Shown: positions 1-6,762 of the stretch, piece by piece
Numbering within the stretch: the stretch's first letter is position 1
Layout: each line of letters starts with the position of its first letter
Assembly: GCA_002071245.1 (NCBI GenBank)
Contig: MWEV01000176.1
Coordinates: 1 to 14,264, forward strand
Source: Deltaproteobacteria bacterium ADurb.Bin026
GTDB lineage: Bacteria > Desulfobacterota > Syntrophorhabdia > Syntrophorhabdales > Syntrophorhabdaceae
Length of the DNA: 14,264 bases
Reading direction: 5' to 3'
Notes under the pieces: generated by a model
What the model saw: only the letters and a program-made list of their open reading frames with translations
What the model was told of the DNA's origin: nothing
The model's database searches: none
Program-made: the position numbers and the translations under genes

Positions 1-561
1 TACGTTATTGTAATATTTTTTCGCCTCGGTATACTCTTTTAATTCAGCTTTTATTCTGCCTATATAGTAAATTGTAATAATATTTTCATTATCATATTCA
101 AGAATTTTTTTGTATATCCTTATCGCCTCTTCATATTGCTTTTCATTAATATATATAGCACCAAGATATAAGTATGCCTCAGTATCTTCAGTGTTTAAAA
201 CAATACATTTTTGATACATATTTTTTGCTTTTTCTATATCACCTTTAGCAGAATATATGCCACCCAATAAAATTAGGGCATTGCGATTGCTCTCGTCCAA
301 TTTTATTGCTTCATTTAAAATACTCTCAGCCTTATTTAGTTCACCCCTTTTGATATATGCAAAAGACAACTCGCTCATTAAGCTTGATGATTTTTGATTG
401 TAAAGAAGTGCGGACCTGTAATTTTCTATCGCTTCATCTAAATCGCCTTGTAGATCACTTCTGTAACCCTTTAGAAAATGATGAATCGATTTTGAATAAT
501 CACCCGCAATTACATAAAAAGGCATTAAAAAAATTATGATAAGAATAATATATATCTTCAT
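1..561 (-). CDS. Secreted tetratricopeptide-repeat protein, C-terminus beyond window edge
   Basis: Reading the minus strand from ATG at 561, 187 codons stay open to the left edge, so the gene is partial at its 3' end. The N-terminus is a typical signal peptide: Lys2, a hydrophobic run over residues 3-18, and a likely cleavage after VIA (residue 19). The rest is consecutive ~34-residue helical repeats with TPR spacing (G/A-x-x-x and A-I-x-x-Y/L-x-x-A/I patterns), starting near residues 23, 57, 91, 125 and 159, for example YEEAIRIYKKILEYD. TPR arrays are protein-binding scaffolds, so a periplasmic or envelope assembly role is likely, but no partner is visible. The start lies one base after the lepB stop codon, so the two are co-transcribed and probably translationally coupled. 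The call as TPR is firm; the specific function is unknown. Confidence 0.85.
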   Translation of the reverse strand, partial: MKIYIILIIIFLMPFYVIAGDYSKSIHHFLKGYRSDLQGDLDEAIENYRSALLYNQKSSSLMSELSFAYIKRGELNKAESILNEAIKLDESNRNALILLGGIYSAKGDIEKAKNMYQKCIVLNTEDTEAYLYLGAIYINEKQYEEAIRIYKKILEYDNENIITIYYIGRIKAELKEYTEAKKYYNNV

Positions 562-562
562 A

Positions 563-1186
563 TCAATGTATTAATCTTCCAACCCTATTCCATCTAATAC
601 AATCTAAAACACTATTTGACTTATTGTTCCATGAAAAATACAATATAAAAGCCTTCCCGACGAGGTCTTCTTTCTTCACAAACCCCCAAAATCTACTGTC
701 AAGACTTCTGTCTCTGTTGTCACCCATTACAAAATAGGAGTCTTTTGGCACAATTATTGGTCCAAGATTATCTTTTGGTGATAAATAAGCAGGAATTATG
801 TCATTATCTCTATAATGTCCCCACCTGTCGTCAATTCTTTTATCATTGACATAAATGACCTTGTTTACTATCTCAAGCTTATCGCCCCCAGTAGCAATAA
901 CCCTTTTTATAAAATCCTTACTCTTGTCCATCGGATAACGAAATACAACTACATCTTCCTTTTTTGGATTACCCAGACTAAAAATAACAGTATCAGTAAA
1001 CGGCACTTTCATTACATAACTGAGCCTATTGACAAGCAGATGATCACCTATCAGCAATGTTGGCTCCATAGAACTCGACGGTATTTTAAACGCTTGAACA
1101 ATAAAACCCCTTACAAAAAACGCAATAATAGCCGCTATAACAAGTGATTCAATGTACTCCCTTGTTTTGCTTTTCTTTTTATCCAT
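563..1186 (-). CDS. lepB: Signal peptidase I
   Basis: This membrane-bound serine protease removes signal peptides from exported proteins on the outer face of the inner membrane. Visible family boxes, numbered from the start chosen here, are an N-terminal membrane segment (about residues 13-31), the nucleophile box SSSMEPT with catalytic Ser39, the general-base Lys94 in IKRVIATGGD, and the late box GDNRDRSLDSRFWG. About 207 residues is the normal size for a single-membrane-span bacterial enzyme. An in-frame ATG four codons upstream (1198) is possible, but GGGAG at 1192-1196 lies 5 bases before the ATG at 1186 and overlaps the upstream start, so the inner start is preferred. It sits 76 bases after argS and directly before a secreted TPR protein, which may be one of its substrates (inference). 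Confidence 0.96.
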   Translation of the reverse strand: MDKKKSKTREYIESLVIAAIIAFFVRGFIVQAFKIPSSSMEPTLLIGDHLLVNRLSYVMKVPFTDTVIFSLGNPKKEDVVVFRYPMDKSKDFIKRVIATGGDKLEIVNKVIYVNDKRIDDRWGHYRDNDIIPAYLSPKDNLGPIIVPKDSYFVMGDNRDRSLDSRFWGFVKKEDLVGKAFILYFSWNNKSNSVLDCIRWNRVGRLIH

Positions 1187-1262
1187 TCCAACTCCCATAC
1201 TATGTACTTGCCCATGATTTATGTTTTAATGATTTTTATGAGCAAACTTTATTACAAAATAA

Positions 1263-2954
1263 TCACATACGTTCCGGTGCGGACACACCGAGTATATAAA
1301 GCCCTTTCTGAATAATCTTTTGAAGCATAAACAGAAGAAACAGCCTTGATATCGTTGTATCTATCTCGTTTTTCAAAACCCTTGTCTTGTTATAATAACT
1401 GTGAAATCTTCCGACAAGCTCAATAAGATAAAACGTTAAACGATGTGGCTCAAACGTCCTTGCACAACCTTCCATTACATCATAAAACTGATGTATCCCC
1501 TTGATTAAGGTAATCTCTTCGTCGCTTGTCAAAATATCCAGATTTACATTTATATTCGCATCCCTTTTCTTTTCATTTTCAATAAAAATACTGGTGTCGA
1601 TCCCATCTTCTTCTGCATTTCTAAAAATGCTTTCAATACGAGCATTTGCATATTGTACGTAGAATACAGGGTTTTCATTCGAAGTCTTTTTAGCGAGATC
1701 GAGATCAAATTCAAGATGTGCATCACTCTTTCTCATTAGAAAGAAAAACCTCGCTGCATCTTTGCCCACTTCGCCCAAAACATCTTTCAAGGTAGTAAAC
1801 TGCCCCGCCCTTGTAGACATACCAACGGGTTTTCCGTCTTTCAGAAGTGTAACAAATTGTATCAAGATCACCTTAAGTCTGTCTTTTTTGCCTGCAATTG
1901 CATCCAATGAAGCCCTCAATCTTGGAATATATCCATGGTGGTCAGAACCCCATAAATCGATCAATAATTCAAATCCCCTCTCGAGTTTGTGTCTATGATA
2001 AGCAATATCAGATGCAAAATATGTTTTTTCTCCATCTGATTTAACAAGCACCCTGTCTTCATCGTTTTCGAACAAGCCCGTCTTGAACCATAATGCTTCA
2101 TCTTTCTCGTATGCCAATCCCTTGCTTTTAAGCAATTCCAGCGTTTCATCAACAATGCCTTTTTCAAAAAGCGTAGATTCCCTGAAATAATTATCAAAAT
2201 ATACACCAAACCCTTCAAGGTCCTCCTGAATACCTTTCATGACCTTACCGCCAGAATACTCTGCCAATTGCTTAACTGCCTCAAGCCGTTCTGTCGATAC
2301 CGGTATATTTTTTTCTATCAACTCTGCGGCAAACTCTTTGACATAAACACCCTGATAGAAATCTTTCGGATAGTCAACAGATTCCCCCTTTAGTTCCTTC
2401 CATCTCAAGTATGTAGATTCACCGAGGGTGTTGATTTGTTTGCCTGCATCATTAATATAATACTCTTTTACCACTTTGTATCCCGTGCTTTTTAATATAT
2501 TTGCAAGAACATCACCAACAACGGCACCTCTCCCATGGCCAATGTGAAGAGGACCAGTTGGGTTAGCACTTACAAATTCTATGAGCACTTTTTTGCCTTT
2601 GCCAATATCTGGTAAAAAATCATCTATTCCGTATCGATAAATATCCAGTAAAGAACTTCTCCATAATTCATCTTTAACAAAGAAATTTATAAAGCCTTTT
2701 CCAGCAAATTCTACCTTCTTACATACATCATGATAATTTAGATGCGATATTATTATCTCTGCAATTTCAAAGGGGTTTTTTCTAAGCTTCGGGGCAAGAA
2801 TAAAAGCAATATTTGTTGAATAATCGCCAAACTCAACTTCTCTTGGGGTTTCGATAATCGGCTCAATATCTATCTCGTGCGGTATGATACCTTTGGTCTT
2901 ACAGGTTTCACATGCCTCCCTTATCATCTCCGCTATCTTTTTTCTCATCATCAT
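1263..2954 (-). CDS. argS: Arginyl-tRNA synthetase
   Basis: This cytoplasmic class I aminoacyl-tRNA synthetase charges tRNA-Arg with arginine. The order of parts is complete. There is an N-terminal add-1 type tRNA D-loop domain (residues 1 to about 90), the HIGH signature at 137-140 within ANPTGPLHIGHGRG, the ArgRS KMSKS-like loop MSTRAG at 379-384, and a helical DALR anticodon-binding domain ending in the usual GVSAPERM. The 563 residues are typical. Three consecutive ATG codons open the gene; GGAG lies 4, 7 and 10 bases before them, so the exact start is uncertain by two codons. The start overlaps the end of the upstream Cys-rich microprotein by 47 bases in another frame, implying translational coupling. 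Confidence 0.98.
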   Translation of the reverse strand: MMMRKKIAEMIREACETCKTKGIIPHEIDIEPIIETPREVEFGDYSTNIAFILAPKLRKNPFEIAEIIISHLNYHDVCKKVEFAGKGFINFFVKDELWRSSLLDIYRYGIDDFLPDIGKGKKVLIEFVSANPTGPLHIGHGRGAVVGDVLANILKSTGYKVVKEYYINDAGKQINTLGESTYLRWKELKGESVDYPKDFYQGVYVKEFAAELIEKNIPVSTERLEAVKQLAEYSGGKVMKGIQEDLEGFGVYFDNYFRESTLFEKGIVDETLELLKSKGLAYEKDEALWFKTGLFENDEDRVLVKSDGEKTYFASDIAYHRHKLERGFELLIDLWGSDHHGYIPRLRASLDAIAGKKDRLKVILIQFVTLLKDGKPVGMSTRAGQFTTLKDVLGEVGKDAARFFFLMRKSDAHLEFDLDLAKKTSNENPVFYVQYANARIESIFRNAEEDGIDTSIFIENEKKRDANINVNLDILTSDEEITLIKGIHQFYDVMEGCARTFEPHRLTFYLIELVGRFHSYYNKTRVLKNEIDTTISRLFLLFMLQKIIQKGLYILGVSAPERM

Positions 2955-3090
2955 CTTTCTCCAAATGCTTTATAGATAAATCCCTCGTAAAATCAGGACA
3001 TTTCAAGCTTACATCTTTACCCTTCAAGAACTGTTTTTTGCAGTTCTCTCGCCATGCACAAATTATACAAAGAGATGGTTCGTCGCTCAT
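2908..3090 (-). CDS. Cys-rich microprotein, putative metal-binding, overlapping argS
   Basis: This is a 60-residue protein with four cysteines: Cys8 and Cys11 (CIIC), Cys17 and Cys31 (KCPDF). That pattern suggests a small metal site or a structural disulfide knuckle. The second half is strongly charged and acidic. A GGAGG ribosome-binding site overlaps the stop of the nitrilase-like gene and lies just before the ATG, and only 2 bases separate that stop from this start. Its own 3' end overlaps the argS start by 47 bases out of frame. Tight packing on both sides and an excellent ribosome-binding site argue that it is translated. The C-x2-C ... CPDF layout resembles uncharacterised small proteins that I recall from anaerobic Proteobacteria, but I cannot name a family. 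Function is unknown; one possibility is a role linked to the neighbouring amidase-like or tRNA synthetase gene. Confidence 0.75.
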   Translation of the reverse strand: MSDEPSLCIICAWRENCKKQFLKGKDVSLKCPDFTRDLSIKHLEKDDDEKKDSGDDKGGM

Positions 3091-3092
3091 CG

Positions 3093-3914
3093 CTATTCCT
3101 CCAATATTTCTTTATACAATGATGGTTTCCTTTCTTTTAGTAAGGGCCACTCTCTTCTAACCCTTCTCAAATATTCCAAATCAATATCTGCCAGAAGAAT
3201 ACTGTCGCCACCACCTGTTGGCCCTCCAATTAATTCACCTTCAGGATTTACACAAAAACTCATTCCATAAAAATCTTGTGCTGCTTCACTCCCTACCCTA
3301 TTTACCCTCATTATAAAAATACCGTTTGTAATTGCATTTGCCGTAATCACAGTCTGCCATATAAGCTGTGATTTAAATGCACATGCTGTCGGAGCAAATA
3401 CAATATCAACCCCTTTTAACGCAAGGATTCTTGTGCCTTCTGGGTAGAGATTGTCCCACGAAATTTGAACGCCAACCTTCCCAAACTGAGTTTCAAAAAC
3501 AGGAAAACCATTGTTTCCTTCAGAAAAGTAATATTTTTCCTCCCAAAGAGGTATATCCGGCAGGTGAATCTTTCTGTACTTTCCTAAAACAGTGCCATCT
3601 GAATTTATAACAATGCAACTATTATAATAATTCGAGCTATTTTTTTCAAAAAAAGGTAACAAAAAAACCACACCAGCCGATTTTGCCTTCTTTTTAATAA
3701 TCCTTATTGTTTCACTTCTTAAGTCCTCGGCCTGACTAAATACCTCGTCATCTCCTCTGTTCATTGGAAACCACTGAAGGTTAAATAATTCCTGGAAACA
3801 AATTATTTTCGCCCCTTCCTTGATTGCAAGCTCGGATATTTTCAAGGCTTTTTCAATATTGATCTTCTTATCAACAGAACATGCAAATTGAATCCCAGCA
3901 ATCTTAATACTCAC
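3093..3914 (-). CDS. Carbon-nitrogen hydrolase (nitrilase superfamily) with Ser at the catalytic Cys position
   Basis: The 273 residues match the nitrilase/amidase fold and are closest in look to N-carbamoylputrescine amidase or beta-ureidopropionase-like members. Seen are the Glu42 box (IICFQELFNLQWFP), the Lys115 box (GKYRKIHLPD) and the elbow GVQISWDNLYPEGTRILALKG. In active family members that elbow reads C-W-D, with cysteine as nucleophile; here the codon at 3459-3461 is TCG, giving Ser152. Flanking residues (W153, D154, P158, E159) are kept, and so is the downstream Asn-Arg-Val-Gly strand. The protein may therefore be a serine-using hydrolase, a catalytically dead binding protein, or a poorly understood subfamily. 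AGGGTG before the ATG is a fair ribosome-binding site. It is the first gene of a tight string leading into the Cys-rich microprotein and argS. Fold confidence is high; the substrate is unknown. Confidence 0.9.
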   Translation of the reverse strand: MSIKIAGIQFACSVDKKINIEKALKISELAIKEGAKIICFQELFNLQWFPMNRGDDEVFSQAEDLRSETIRIIKKKAKSAGVVFLLPFFEKNSSNYYNSCIVINSDGTVLGKYRKIHLPDIPLWEEKYYFSEGNNGFPVFETQFGKVGVQISWDNLYPEGTRILALKGVDIVFAPTACAFKSQLIWQTVITANAITNGIFIMRVNRVGSEAAQDFYGMSFCVNPEGELIGGPTGGGDSILLADIDLEYLRRVRREWPLLKERKPSLYKEILEE

Positions 3915-4068
3915 CCTACGTTTTTCTCCATATCAATGTCATTCAGGTTCACTTGCTAAAGTTTGATATAATTTACATTATTTTATCGTGAAAAGTAACA
4001 AATGGCAAAGAGGCGTGTCAAGGAAAAAACCATTCAAAATATTGCAGGGCAATGTATCAAGATGATGA

Positions 4069-4116
4069 GGGTTCAAGCAGCAAGAGTTTAAAACACATCA
4101 CTTAGTACTTGAACCC
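4069..4116 (-). repeat. Intergenic inverted repeat (hairpin) downstream of rubrerythrin
   Basis: GGGTTCAAG and its exact complement CTTGAACCC lie at 4069-4077 and 4108-4116. Read as minus-strand RNA the stem continues inward (GGGUUCAAGUACUAAG with CUUGCUGCUUGAACCC) to 16 positions with one C-C mismatch and two G-U wobbles, around a 16-base loop. Those wobbles become C-A mismatches on the plus strand, so the fold favours the transcript that leaves rbr, whose stop is 18 bases away. No run of U follows, so it is not a classic intrinsic terminator. An mRNA 3'-end stabiliser, a rho-assisted terminator or a dispersed repeat are all possible. Confidence 0.55.
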
Positions 4117-4134
4117 TTTGGAAGTTGAATATAA

Positions 4135-4710
4135 TTAATAGTTTTCCGCCAAAACCTCGTAATACGACGTAGGGTGTGCACAGGCAGGGCATTCCTTTGG
4201 AGCATCTTTCCCTTCGTACACATACCCACAGTTTCTGCATCTCCATTTAATGGCACTATCCTTTTTGAAAACTTTATCAGCCTCAACATTTTTTAGTAAT
4301 AAAAGATATCTCTTTTCGTGCTCTTTCTCTACGAGGGCAATTGCCCTAAAAACAGAAGCTATTTCCGGAAATCCTTCCTCATCCGCAATTTTGGCGGCTT
4401 CAGGATATAAAACAGTGTATTCAAGATTTTCACCTGCTGCCGCTGCTCGAAGATTTTCAGATGTTTTACCAATAATGCCTGCAGGAAAAGTTGCTGTAAT
4501 CTCGACCTCTCCACCTTCAAGAAACTTAAAAAATCTCTTAGCGTGTTCTTTCTCGTTATCTGCTGTTTCTGTAAAAAACCACGATATCTGTTCATATCCC
4601 TCTTTTTTTGCTTGGGAAGCGAAATACGTATACCTGTTCCTTGCTTGTGATTCCCCGGCAAAAGAAGCAAGCAGGTTTTTTTCAGTCTTTGTACCCTTTA
4701 TACTTTTCAT
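4135..4710 (-). CDS. rbr: Rubrerythrin
   Basis: This NADH-linked peroxidase of anaerobes reduces hydrogen peroxide in the cytoplasm. It has the two classical parts. The first is a four-helix ferritin-like diiron domain with ligands at the canonical positions E20, E53, H56, E94, E97, E128 and H131 (ESQARNRY, EKEH, EKEH). The second is a C-terminal rubredoxin-like Fe(Cys)4 domain with Cys158, Cys161, Cys174 and Cys177 (CRNCGYVYEG ... ECPACAHP). At 191 residues it has the length of the Desulfovibrio-type enzyme. GAGGT lies 7 bases before the ATG. It is the last gene of perR-dfx-rbr, 27 bases after dfx. No electron-donor rubredoxin gene is adjacent, so a donor must be encoded elsewhere. Regulation by the PerR-like protein is inferred from the operon. 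Confidence 0.97.
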   Translation of the reverse strand: MKSIKGTKTEKNLLASFAGESQARNRYTYFASQAKKEGYEQISWFFTETADNEKEHAKRFFKFLEGGEVEITATFPAGIIGKTSENLRAAAAGENLEYTVLYPEAAKIADEEGFPEIASVFRAIALVEKEHEKRYLLLLKNVEADKVFKKDSAIKWRCRNCGYVYEGKDAPKECPACAHPTSYYEVLAENY

Positions 4711-4737
4711 GCTGTTTACCTCGCCTTTTTTACTTTA

Positions 4738-5112
4738 TTAATTCTTCCAAAGTCCGTGTATCGTACAATACTCTCGAGCTATTGGATTGTCACCTTTTAC
4801 TGCAAAAAATGCTTCTGGTGGCTCTTGTGGTTTTAAAAACTGGATATAATTTTTGCCGTCAACTATAAGTTCAATCCAAGCTATATAATGTTTCTCTTCC
4901 ATAGGGTGAACCGCACTACCAACCTTTACCTTAAACCCTTCTGCTGTTTTTTCAATTACTGGAACATGCTTTTCAAGTGATGCTTCTTCGGTGTTTTCTT
5001 TCAAAAGCTTCATGGGTTGATTACAGCAAACAAGCTGTCCTGCGCCTCCCTGCATCACCTCAACGATATTCCCACAAATATCACACTTATAAACCTCTGA
5101 TCTCTGAGCCAT
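4738..5112 (-). CDS. dfx: Desulfoferrodoxin (2Fe superoxide reductase)
   Basis: This protein reduces superoxide to hydrogen peroxide without making oxygen, which suits a strict anaerobe. All ligands fall at standard family positions. Center I (Fe-Cys4) is C10, C13, C29 and C30, in the motifs KCDICG and VCCNQPM. Center II (Fe-His4-Cys) is H49, H69, H75, C116 and H119, with the catalytic loop E47-K48-H49. The length of 124 residues is typical of the two-iron class. A very strong AGGAGGT ribosome-binding site lies 5 bases before the ATG. It sits between perR (16 bases upstream) and rbr (27 bases downstream); the peroxide it makes is the substrate of rubrerythrin, so the two genes form a two-step detoxification route. 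Confidence 0.97.
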   Translation of the reverse strand: MAQRSEVYKCDICGNIVEVMQGGAGQLVCCNQPMKLLKENTEEASLEKHVPVIEKTAEGFKVKVGSAVHPMEEKHYIAWIELIVDGKNYIQFLKPQEPPEAFFAVKGDNPIAREYCTIHGLWKN

Positions 5113-5128
5113 GGTAAACCTCCTATTT

Positions 5129-5548
5129 TTATTTTTCTGTGTTACCCTTTATCAAACATTCTTTACAGATACCCTTAAAATAACCTTGGACATCCTCTAT
5201 CTTATGTCCCTCTATCTCCTTTTTAACTGCAAAACTGCATTGCACTTCGACATTAATAATACGACCACACATTCTACACAAAAGATGGTGGTGTGGAATA
5301 GTAACATAATCGTAACGTAATTCTTCAGGCGTTATTGTTAAAGCGCTAACAAGACCTTTTTCCACAAATGTATTTAACGTATTATAAACTGTTGTCCTGG
5401 ATATTGTGGGCATTTCCTTACATAATAGTTCATAGATTGTATTCACGTTTGGATGGTCACAGTTATTTTCCAGGATTTCTAGGATCTTTATCCTCTGGTG
5501 GGATGGCTGGATATGTTTTTCATTTAGTCTTTCTATTAATCTTTCCAT
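5129..5548 (-). CDS. perR: Fur-family peroxide-sensing repressor, PerR-like
   Basis: This is a 139-residue metal-dependent DNA-binding repressor. The N-terminal winged helix (about residues 15-70) is followed by the dimerisation domain with a structural zinc site made by C91-x2-C94 and C128-x2-C131. Residues matching the regulatory metal site of Bacillus PerR are H32, D80 and H86-H88. Asp rather than Glu at position 80 is the usual sign of PerR rather than Fur. The position matching PerR Asp104 is Asn99, which is unusual. A longer reading from TTG at 5599 is open, but that TTG is part of a -35 box, so ATG 5548 is the start. It heads the dfx-rbr operon, which it very likely controls together with its own gene (inference). 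Confidence 0.9.
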   Translation of the reverse strand: MERLIERLNEKHIQPSHQRIKILEILENNCDHPNVNTIYELLCKEMPTISRTTVYNTLNTFVEKGLVSALTITPEELRYDYVTIPHHHLLCRMCGRIINVEVQCSFAVKKEIEGHKIEDVQGYFKGICKECLIKGNTEK

Positions 5549-5570
5549 AATTGTAATGAATACAGAATTA

Positions 5571-5599
5571 ATATTATTATTATATAAAAATAATGTCAA
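5571..5599 (-). promoter_or_regulatory. perR-dfx-rbr promoter with possible PerR-box-like operator
   Basis: On the minus strand a perfect TTGACA (5594-5599) is followed by 17 bases and TAATAT (5571-5576), giving a leader of about 16 bases to the perR ATG. The spacer is an A/T-only stretch. On the plus strand, 5574-5588 (TTATTATTATATAAA) matches the Bacillus PerR box TTATAATnATTATAA at 10 of 14 fixed positions. In such AT-rich DNA this is only suggestive, but the location over the spacer fits autorepression. Confidence 0.6.
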
Positions 5600-5690
5600 G
5601 TAAAAAGTTCATGAAAGTCGCTATTTGTATTTTCCATTGGTTGTTTCTGTCCAATTAACCCTGTAGTACAAATATTATTAGTTGTTTTCG

Positions 5691-5719
5691 TTTACCTGCC
5701 GGTAATTTTATGATATTTT
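5691..5719 (+). promoter_or_regulatory. Promoter of tatA-tatC-glmU, likely leaderless
   Basis: TTTACC (5691-5696), a 17-base spacer and TATTTT (5714-5719) precede the tatA ATG (5726) by only 6 bases, which would place transcription start at or next to the start codon. No ribosome-binding site is present before tatA, which fits a leaderless message. A small inverted repeat, TTACC-4-GGTAA (5692-5705), overlaps the -35 box and spacer and might be an operator. Confidence 0.5.
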
Positions 5720-5725
5720 AAACAC

Positions 5726-5989
5726 ATGTTCGGTATAGGTCTTCCTGAGATCCTTGTTATACTTGTTGTAGCTCTAATAGTTGTAGGCCCTTCAAAGTTA
5801 CCTGAGCTTGCAAAATCTCTTGGTAAAGCTTTTAACGAATTTAAACGTATGGCGGACGAAGTAAAAGACACAATACAGGAAGAGGTTACAAAAGAAGATA
5901 TCCACGAGACAATTCAGGGTCAAGATACAATTCCTCAAACAAATAACACTGATGAAGGCATTTCAAAGCCCAACAAACACAGTGTATAA
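5726..5989 (+). CDS. tatA: Twin-arginine translocase pore subunit TatA/TatB type
   Basis: TatA-family proteins form the protein-conducting part of the Tat system that exports folded proteins. The 87 residues show the family plan. A short N-terminal membrane helix (about residues 5-21, GLPEILVILVVALIVVG) is followed by a hinge GPSKLPELAKSLGKA, an amphipathic helix with basic residues (FNEFKRMADEVK), and a hydrophilic acidic tail. The GP hinge is shared with TatB proteins, so it could serve both roles; no separate tatB is present in the window. No ribosome-binding site is visible and the putative -10 box ends 6 bases before the ATG. tatC follows after 20 bases. Confidence 0.93.
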   Translation: MFGIGLPEILVILVVALIVVGPSKLPELAKSLGKAFNEFKRMADEVKDTIQEEVTKEDIHETIQGQDTIPQTNNTDEGISKPNKHSV

Positions 5990-6009
5990 CGTGTAGTGGG
6001 CAGTTTTTT

Positions 6010-6762
6010 ATGACAGAACAATCTCAAATAGACAAAAAACAACCTTTTCTCTCACATTTAAAAGAATTACGTGACAGGCTCATTGTTTGCTTTATTGCAA
6101 TCGCAATAACATTTATATTCACATATATTTTTAAGGAGAGGATTTTTTATTTTTTAATGCAGCCCTTTTTAAAGGTAATGCCTGAAAAAAGTTCATTTAT
6201 TTTCACTTATGTAACAGAGGCATTCATAACGTACTTCAAAATAGCTTTGGTTACAGCAATATTTATCACATCACCCGTTATCCTTTATGAAATGTGGATG
6301 TTTGTAGCCCCCGGTTTATACGAAAAAGAAAAAAAATTTGTTATTCCTTTTGTTTTTCTCGGCAGTCTTTGCTTCGTTTCTGGGGCTGTTTTTTGTTATT
6401 TTATTATATTACCTGTAATCTATAAGTTTTTTGTCGGTTTTGCGGGAAATATAGTTATACCAATGCCAGATTTAAAGGGTTATATGAATTTAACTCTCAA
6501 GTTGTTAATAATATTTGGATTTATTTTTGAATTACCACTTGCTGTTTTCTACCTGGGAAAGGCAGGCATAATTAACCACAGAATGCTTTCAACAAAAAGA
6601 AGATATGCAATACTTGGTATATTTATTTTAAGCGCAATCATCACACCCCCGGACATTTCAAGTCAAATTTTAATCGCACTACCGATGTGGGGACTCTATG
6701 AATTGAGCATTATAATTACAAAATTTTTTGGAAAGAAGGTACCAGTGGATGAAAGAGTTTAA
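6010..6762 (+). CDS. tatC: Sec-independent protein translocase TatC
   Basis: TatC is the inner-membrane receptor that binds twin-arginine signal peptides. The 250-residue protein has six hydrophobic membrane segments. It carries the cytoplasmic N-terminal motif SHLKELRDRLI (residues 15-25), the first periplasmic loop with the conserved Glu70 in YVTEAF, the loop motif FVAPGLYEKEKK (98-109), and the later ELPL. These are family hallmarks and the length is normal. Its ribosome-binding site is weak. The tatA-tatC pair without tatB is a minimal Tat system. The last 14 bases overlap the start of the GlmU-like gene, so the unrelated cell-wall precursor gene is probably translationally coupled. Confidence 0.97.
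   Translation: MTEQSQIDKKQPFLSHLKELRDRLIVCFIAIAITFIFTYIFKERIFYFLMQPFLKVMPEKSSFIFTYVTEAFITYFKIALVTAIFITSPVILYEMWMFVAPGLYEKEKKFVIPFVFLGSLCFVSGAVFCYFIILPVIYKFFVGFAGNIVIPMPDLKGYMNLTLKLLIIFGFIFELPLAVFYLGKAGIINHRMLSTKRRYAILGIFILSAIITPPDISSQILIALPMWGLYELSIIITKFFGKKVPVDERV

Noticed and set aside
1199..1262. Separate lepB promoter in the argS-lepB gap
   Set aside because: Only weak -35/-10 like words in AT-rich sequence; co-transcription with argS is simpler.
3967..3972. Plus-strand TATAAT in the nitrilase/rbr gap as a promoter
   Set aside because: No acceptable -35 box at 16-18 bases and no credible plus-strand gene downstream.
4002..4091. Plus-strand 29-codon ORF (MAKRRVKEKT...) in the rbr/nitrilase gap
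   Set aside because: No ribosome-binding site, basic low-information peptide, and its end lies in the hairpin arms; chance ORF is more likely.
4250..4741. 163-codon plus-strand reading frame over rubrerythrin
   Set aside because: Antisense shadow: all rubrerythrin ligands are intact on the minus strand, and this frame has no motif or ribosome-binding site.
5549..5599. N-terminal extension of PerR from TTG at 5599
   Set aside because: The TTG belongs to a perfect TTGACA -35 box and the -10 box lies within the extension, so this part is not transcribed as coding sequence.
6728..6748. N-terminal extension of GlmU from TTG at 6728
   Set aside because: Family proteins begin a few residues before LAAGKG, and ATG 6749 has an upstream AGAAGG; the extension adds a non-homologous segment.
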